From Clostridiales bacterium (GTDB taxonomy: Bacteria > Bacillota > Clostridia > Christensenellales > CAG-138): a stretch of 46,453 nucleotides of DNA. The DNA lies in the NCBI GenBank assembly GCA_012517905.1, contig JAAYUE010000028.1, positions 1-46,453 on the forward strand. The letters run 5' to 3'. Shown here one piece after another: positions 46,318 through 46,453 of this stretch. The position numbers were made by a program, and so were the translations under genes. The notes under the pieces were generated by a model. The model searched no databases. It was not told the origin of the DNA and saw nothing but the letters and a program-made list of their open reading frames with translations. Position 1 is the stretch's first letter. The number at the start of each line of letters is the position of its first letter.

Positions 46318-46453
46318 GGCTCTCCGTCAATAGTTGGGGTGAGCAGTAGACTAAGAGAAACAAAGGGAGCTGTGAGCGGGAGCGAACAGCTCCCTTAACC
46401 ATTGGTCATGCAGAGGATGCGAGTACGGAAATTTCGGAAACTGCGATAGCCGA
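46318..46453. mobile_element. Possible end of an ISL3-like insertion sequence
   Basis: Right after the stop codon and an A6 run comes GGCTCTCCGTCAATAGTTGG, which resembles the GGCTCTT-type terminal repeats of ISL3-family elements. An 11-bp inverted repeat, AAGGGAGCTGT / ACAGCTCCCTT, lies at 46363-46396. No coding frame is visible before the window ends, so the element and its transposase, if present, lie to the right. Confidence 0.3.

Noticed and set aside
1-46453. CRISPR arrays, tRNA or rRNA genes
   Set aside because: I saw no spaced direct-repeat array, no tRNA T-loop with matching acceptor arms and no rRNA stretches; short tRNAs could still be missed by eye.

Overview
The window is about 46 kb of GC-rich DNA (roughly 60% G+C by eye) from what looks like a Bacillota (Firmicutes) genome, most likely a GC-rich clostridial lineage. 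Pointers are strong AGGAGG-type ribosome sites, sigma-A promoters with extended -10 boxes (TGC-TATAAT), the gene set (YtrA-type GntR/ABC unit, YhfC, DUF5058, CoA-disulfide-reductase fusion, SHOCT and zinc-ribbon membrane proteins) and many GAAA-loop terminators. I cannot place it to genus. There is no rRNA, no tRNA I can recognise, no CRISPR array and no phage region.

Layout. 1-3.4 kb: the 5' part of a short-chain dehydrogenase, an rRNA-methyltransferase-like gene, a double-headed RluA-type pseudouridine synthase and a Phd/RelE-type toxin-antitoxin pair. 3.4-7.1 kb: a six-zinc-ribbon membrane protein diverging from a phosphohexomutase. 7.2-9.2 kb: an ECF sigma factor with its coupled anti-sigma-like membrane protein. 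9.2-10.8 kb: a structured leader, a 48-residue ORF and an XRE regulator built on seven 29-residue repeats. 10.9-13.0 kb: glutamate dehydrogenase, then two tiny genes (Nif11-like and a two-helix membrane peptide). 13.0-21.2 kb, minus strand: arginine biosynthesis, argG then argH-C-J-B-D-F, complete from glutamate to arginine except carbamoyl-phosphate synthase. 21.5-22.2 kb: a zinc-dependent phospholipase C-like protein. 22.3-27.8 kb, minus strand: a three-subunit molybdenum hydroxylase with two MobA/MocA-like nucleotidyltransferases, one fused to a ModE-like DNA-binding domain. 27.9-32.6 kb: small orphans, a SHOCT protein, a membrane-anchored MerR regulator in an operon with a YhfC intramembrane protease, YkvA and DUF1801 proteins. 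32.7-33.5 kb: a strikingly AT-rich, probably foreign gene. 33.6-36.3 kb: a small membrane protein coupled to a four-domain CoA-disulfide reductase/rhodanese/TusA/DsrE fusion. 36.4-40.8 kb: an orphan, a PH-domain protein and a DUF5058 membrane pair followed by a membrane-anchored M20 peptidase. 40.8-43.2 kb, minus strand: typA and a GNAT acetyltransferase. 43.4-45.4 kb: a GntR-ABC transporter operon with an obvious operator. 45.5-46.3 kb: a TtcA-like tRNA thiolase with a leaderless-type promoter, followed at once by what may be the end of an insertion sequence.

How the parts fit. gdhA and the arg cluster link ammonium assimilation to glutamate and arginine. The molybdenum hydroxylase cluster carries its own cofactor-maturation enzymes and a probable local regulator. 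The most suggestive possible new system is the MerR/YhfC operon: a regulator tethered to the membrane next to an intramembrane protease, under a promoter with the 19-bp spacer typical of MerR control. Second is the leader / small ORF / repeat-XRE unit at 9.4-10.8 kb.
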